Notes under the pieces: model-generated
What the model saw: only the letters and a program-made list of their open reading frames with translations
Told to the model about the DNA's origin: nothing
Database searches by the model: none
Assembly (NCBI GenBank): GCA_946626795.1
Contig: CAMOUZ010000058.1
Span: 1-7,128, forward strand
DNA from: an uncultured Clostridia bacterium
GTDB lineage: Bacteria > Bacillota > Clostridia > Christensenellales > CAG-1252
Length of the DNA: 7,128 nucleotides
Reading direction: 5' to 3'
Made by a program: the position numbers and the translations under genes
Shown: piece by piece, positions 5,525-7,128 of the stretch
Layout: each line of letters opens with the position of its first letter
Numbering within the stretch: position 1 is the stretch's first letter

Positions 5525-5536
5525 TCGTGCTATAAT
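5508..5536 (+). promoter_or_regulatory. Perfect-consensus sigma-A promoter of the isc operon
   Basis: TTGACA (5508-5513), 17 bases, TATAAT (5531-5536): both boxes and the spacer equal the consensus. Transcription should start near 5543, leaving a leader of about 20 bases that carries the ribosome site GGGAGGAG (5551-5558). Such a strong promoter beneath an inverted repeat fits a gene that is held down by a repressor. Confidence 0.93.
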
Positions 5537-5550
5537 GCGCTTATGATTTC

Positions 5551-5558
5551 GGGAGGAG
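5551..5558 (+). promoter_or_regulatory. Ribosome binding site of iscS
   Basis: GGGAGGAG is near-ideal and stands 3 bases before the ATG at 5562 (the AGGAG core is 5554-5558). It decides the start of the desulfurase gene. Confidence 0.7.
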
Positions 5559-5561
5559 ATT

Positions 5562-6752
5562 ATGACAGCGTATTTCGATAATGCGGCGACCACCAAGATG
5601 AGTCGCGCCGCCATAGAGGCGATGTTGCCTTATTTTGACCAAGTGTACGGCAATGCTTCGAGCTTACATTCCATGGGACAGCGCGCGAAAGAAGCCTTGG
5701 AAGAGGCGCGGGCGGAGGTGGCGGCATGCCTCGGGGCAAGTCCCGCCGAGATCTTTTTCACGTCGGGCGGAAGCGAGTCGGATAATCAAGCCATTCTGTC
5801 CGCGGCGAAAATGGGGGAGAGAAAGGGGAAGATGCATATCCTCACGACGGCTTTCGAGCATCACGCCGTCCTCCATACTTTGCGAAAGCTCGAAAAAGAA
5901 GGTTTCGAGATCACCTATCTTTCGGTGGGGAAGAAAGGAAACGTCAGCGCCGAGGATGTGGCGGCGGCGATCCGCGAGGACACTTGCCTTGTCACGATGA
6001 TGACGGCGAATAATGAGATCGGCTCGGTGCTTCCCGTCGCGGAGATCGGCGCGGTGTGCAGAGCGAAGAAGGTCCTCTTCCATACCGACGCGGTGCAAGC
6101 CGTGGGGCATATCCCCGTGGACGTCGAGAAGATGGGAGCGGATATGCTTTCGCTCTCCGCGCACAAATTTCATGGGCCCAAGGGCGTCGGCGTGCTTTAC
6201 GCGCGAAAAGGCGTCGCTTTGACCTCTCTCATCGAGGGCGGCGCGCAGGAGAGAGGGCGACGCGCAGGCACGGAGAATATCGCGGGCATCAAGGGGCTTG
6301 CCGCCGCGCTGAAAGAAGCCACGGCGCATCTTGCCGAGAATGCGAAGAAGGTCTCCGCGCTTCGGGATAAGCTCATCGCGGGGCTCGGCCGCATTCCGCA
6401 TTCGGTCTTGAATGGGGACCCCGTCTCTCGCCTCCCGGGCAACGTTCATTTTTGCTTCGAGGGGATTGAAGGGGAGAGCCTGCTTTTGCTTCTCGACGAC
6501 GCAGGGATAGAGGCGTCCTCGGGCTCGGCTTGTACGTCGGGCTCCTTGGATCCGAGTCACGTACTTCTCGCCATCGGTCATCCGCATGAGATCGCCCATG
6601 GCTCCTTGCGCCTCAGCCTTTCGGAGTATACGACGGAAGAGGAAGTGGATCTCGCTTTGGAGGCGATTCCGCAAGTGGTCGGGCGGCTTCGCGAGATGTC
6701 CCCTATTTGGAGGGATAAGACGGAGGGGAAGAAGCCCTTTTTGCTTCCGTGA
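5562..6752 (+). CDS. iscS: Cysteine desulfurase IscS/NifS
   Basis: A 396-residue pyridoxal-phosphate enzyme that removes sulfur from L-cysteine, giving alanine and a persulfide on its own active-site cysteine, and passes it to the scaffold IscU. Class V aminotransferase features are all present: YFDNAATTKM (4-13), the cofactor-phosphate loop FFTSGGSESDNQAI (65-78), His100 in the FEHHAV motif stacking on the cofactor ring, MTANNEIGSVLPV (147-159), Asp176 in HTDAVQA, and the Schiff-base Lys202 in SLSAHKFHGPKGVG. RRAGTENIAG lies at 233-242. The catalytic cysteine is Cys324 in EASSGSACTSGSLDPSHVL, on the flexible group-I (NifS/IscS) loop. Length is normal. It is first in the operon and iscU follows 72 bases downstream. 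The NifS name is equally possible by sequence; with iscU next to it and no nif gene in view, IscS is preferred. Confidence 0.97.
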   Translation: MTAYFDNAATTKMSRAAIEAMLPYFDQVYGNASSLHSMGQRAKEALEEARAEVAACLGASPAEIFFTSGGSESDNQAILSAAKMGERKGKMHILTTAFEHHAVLHTLRKLEKEGFEITYLSVGKKGNVSAEDVAAAIREDTCLVTMMTANNEIGSVLPVAEIGAVCRAKKVLFHTDAVQAVGHIPVDVEKMGADMLSLSAHKFHGPKGVGVLYARKGVALTSLIEGGAQERGRRAGTENIAGIKGLAAALKEATAHLAENAKKVSALRDKLIAGLGRIPHSVLNGDPVSRLPGNVHFCFEGIEGESLLLLLDDAGIEASSGSACTSGSLDPSHVLLAIGHPHEIAHGSLRLSLSEYTTEEEVDLALEAIPQVVGRLREMSPIWRDKTEGKKPFLLP

Positions 6753-6768
6753 TTCCTCCCTTATAAGG

Positions 6769-6783
6769 TTATAATGATTATAG
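6769..6783 (+). promoter_or_regulatory. PerR/Fur-family box candidate upstream of iscU
   Basis: TTATAATGATTATAG matches the Bacillus PerR box TTATAATNATTATAA at 14 of 15 positions counting N; only the last A is G. The inner 13 bases (6770-6782) are a perfect odd palindrome. Fur boxes (TGATAATNATTATCA) and Zur boxes (TCGTAATNATTACGA) fit less well. It begins 16 bases after the iscS stop and ends 41 bases before the iscU ATG, where a bound repressor could control an internal promoter. No Fur-family gene is in the window. Confidence 0.55.
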
Positions 6784-6812
6784 ATCATAGATAAGAATTT
6801 ACATAAGAATAA

Positions 6813-6818
6813 AAGGAG
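6813..6818 (+). promoter_or_regulatory. Ribosome binding site of iscU
   Basis: AAGGAG stands 6 bases before the ATG at 6825, followed by an A/T-only spacer (ATATAT pattern). It supports the chosen iscU start. Confidence 0.7.
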
Positions 6819-6824
6819 ATATAT

Positions 6825-7128
6825 ATGGCATTATACAGCGAAAAAGTGATGGATCATTTCAGAAATCCGCGTAACGTCGGGGTCATCGAGGATGCGGACG
6901 GCGTGGGCGAAGTGGGAAACGCCAAGTGCGGAGACATTATGAAGATTTATTTGAAAGTGACGGACGATGTGATCGCGGACGTGAAGTTCGAGACCTTCGG
7001 CTGCGGTTCCGCCATCGCGTCCAGCTCCATGGCGACGGAGATGATCAAAGGGAAGCCTCTTTCCGAAGCGCTCGAACTGACGAATAAAGCCGTCGCTGAG
7101 GCGCTGGCCGGTCCTCCCGCCTATAAAA
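6825..7128 (+). CDS. iscU: Iron-sulfur cluster scaffold protein IscU/NifU-like (3' truncated by window)
   Basis: The first 101 residues of the scaffold on which [2Fe-2S] and [4Fe-4S] clusters are built with sulfur from IscS. The start MALYSEKVMDHFRNPRNVGV is the family hallmark (Y-S-x-x-V-x-D-H-x-x-N-P-R-N-x-G). Cluster ligands visible are Cys35 with Asp37 in VGNAKCGDIMKIY, and Cys60 in TFGCGSAIASSSMATEMIKG. The fragment ends ALAGPPAYK, immediately before the expected HCS segment that carries the third cysteine, so this residue and the C-terminal helix lie outside. The frame is open to the end of the window with no defects. It is the typical partner of the upstream iscS, but it has a 72-base leader with its own likely regulatory site. 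Confidence 0.97.
   Translation, partial: MALYSEKVMDHFRNPRNVGVIEDADGVGEVGNAKCGDIMKIYLKVTDDVIADVKFETFGCGSAIASSSMATEMIKGKPLSEALELTNKAVAEALAGPPAYK

Larger units (their letters stand above)
6753..6824 (+). other. A+T-rich iscS-iscU intergenic region
   Basis: This 72-base gap is far richer in A+T than the genes around it. It holds a perfect 10-base palindrome CCTTATAAGG (6759-6768), the PerR-like box (6769-6783), two ATAGAT copies (6780-6785, 6787-6792), two ATAAGAAT copies 12 bases apart (6791-6798, 6803-6810), and the iscU ribosome site. The TATAAT at 6770-6775 would be a perfect -10 box, but no convincing -35 stands 16-18 bases upstream. An internal promoter is therefore possible, not shown. 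Confidence 0.6.

Noticed and set aside
6770..6775. TATAAT as the -10 of a defined internal iscU promoter.
   Set aside because: It is a perfect hexamer, but it is the left half of the PerR-like palindrome and no acceptable -35 lies 16-18 bases upstream, so I do not annotate it as a promoter.
5664..6788. A 374-codon minus-strand open frame opposite iscS.
   Set aside because: Shadow of a gene with all catalytic residues of a cysteine desulfurase; Arg/His-rich product with no motif.
1..7128. CRISPR array, mobile element, tRNA/rRNA or toxin-antitoxin module.
   Set aside because: I saw no regularly spaced repeats, transposase or terminal inverted repeats, tRNA-like cloverleaf, or paired small ORFs with ribosome sites.

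Overview
The window is ordinary chromosomal DNA from a bacterium, most likely an anaerobic Bacillota (class Clostridia or a close relative). The evidence is strong AGGAGG-type ribosome binding sites before most genes, sigma-A style promoters (one is a perfect TTGACA-17-TATAAT), an IscS/IscU pair of the Gram-positive anaerobe type, and a metal-binding protein with a variant motif (DRFPFRYLVDDY) that I associate with clostridial metal transporters. Coding DNA is fairly G+C rich (mid-50s percent by eye, not calculated), while intergenic DNA is clearly A+T rich. I see no tRNA, rRNA, insertion sequence, CRISPR array or phage gene.

Region 1 (1-3291) is the 3' part of a tightly packed plus-strand operon for uptake of a divalent metal, probably zinc: the end of the substrate-binding protein (znuA-like), the ATPase (znuC-like), the permease (znuB-like), a small cysteine-rich lipoprotein and a four-helix membrane protein. 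Two junctions are ATGA overlaps and the other two gaps are 11-12 bases, so all five are probably co-transcribed. The last two genes are the least known part. The lipoprotein has a Cys-x4-Cys-x5-Cys-x-Cys cluster and looks like an outer-surface accessory of the transporter.

Region 2 (3292-3525) is noncoding. It holds a weak hairpin, two intrinsic terminator candidates in tandem, and then a strong promoter (TTGAAA-17-TATAAT with an extended -10). That promoter drives Region 3 (3526-4750), a single DUF2804-family gene closed by a textbook terminator with a 13-bp stem and GAAA loop.

Region 4 (4751-5499) is a GNAT acetyltransferase gene with no clear promoter of its own, followed by a pyrimidine-rich stretch and overlapping A/T hairpins.

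Region 5 (5500-7128) is the start of an iron-sulfur cluster assembly operon: a perfect-consensus promoter overlapped by an 8-bp-arm inverted repeat, cysteine desulfurase iscS, a 72-base A+T-rich gap containing a near-perfect PerR-type box (14 of 15 positions), and the first 101 codons of the scaffold gene iscU, cut by the window end. IscS would supply sulfur and IscU would hold the nascent cluster. The regulatory DNA before each gene suggests two levels of control, perhaps by an Rrf2/IscR-type protein and by a Fur/PerR-family protein.

The most interesting items are the uncharacterised lipoprotein and membrane protein attached to the metal transporter, and the PerR-like box placed inside the isc operon.
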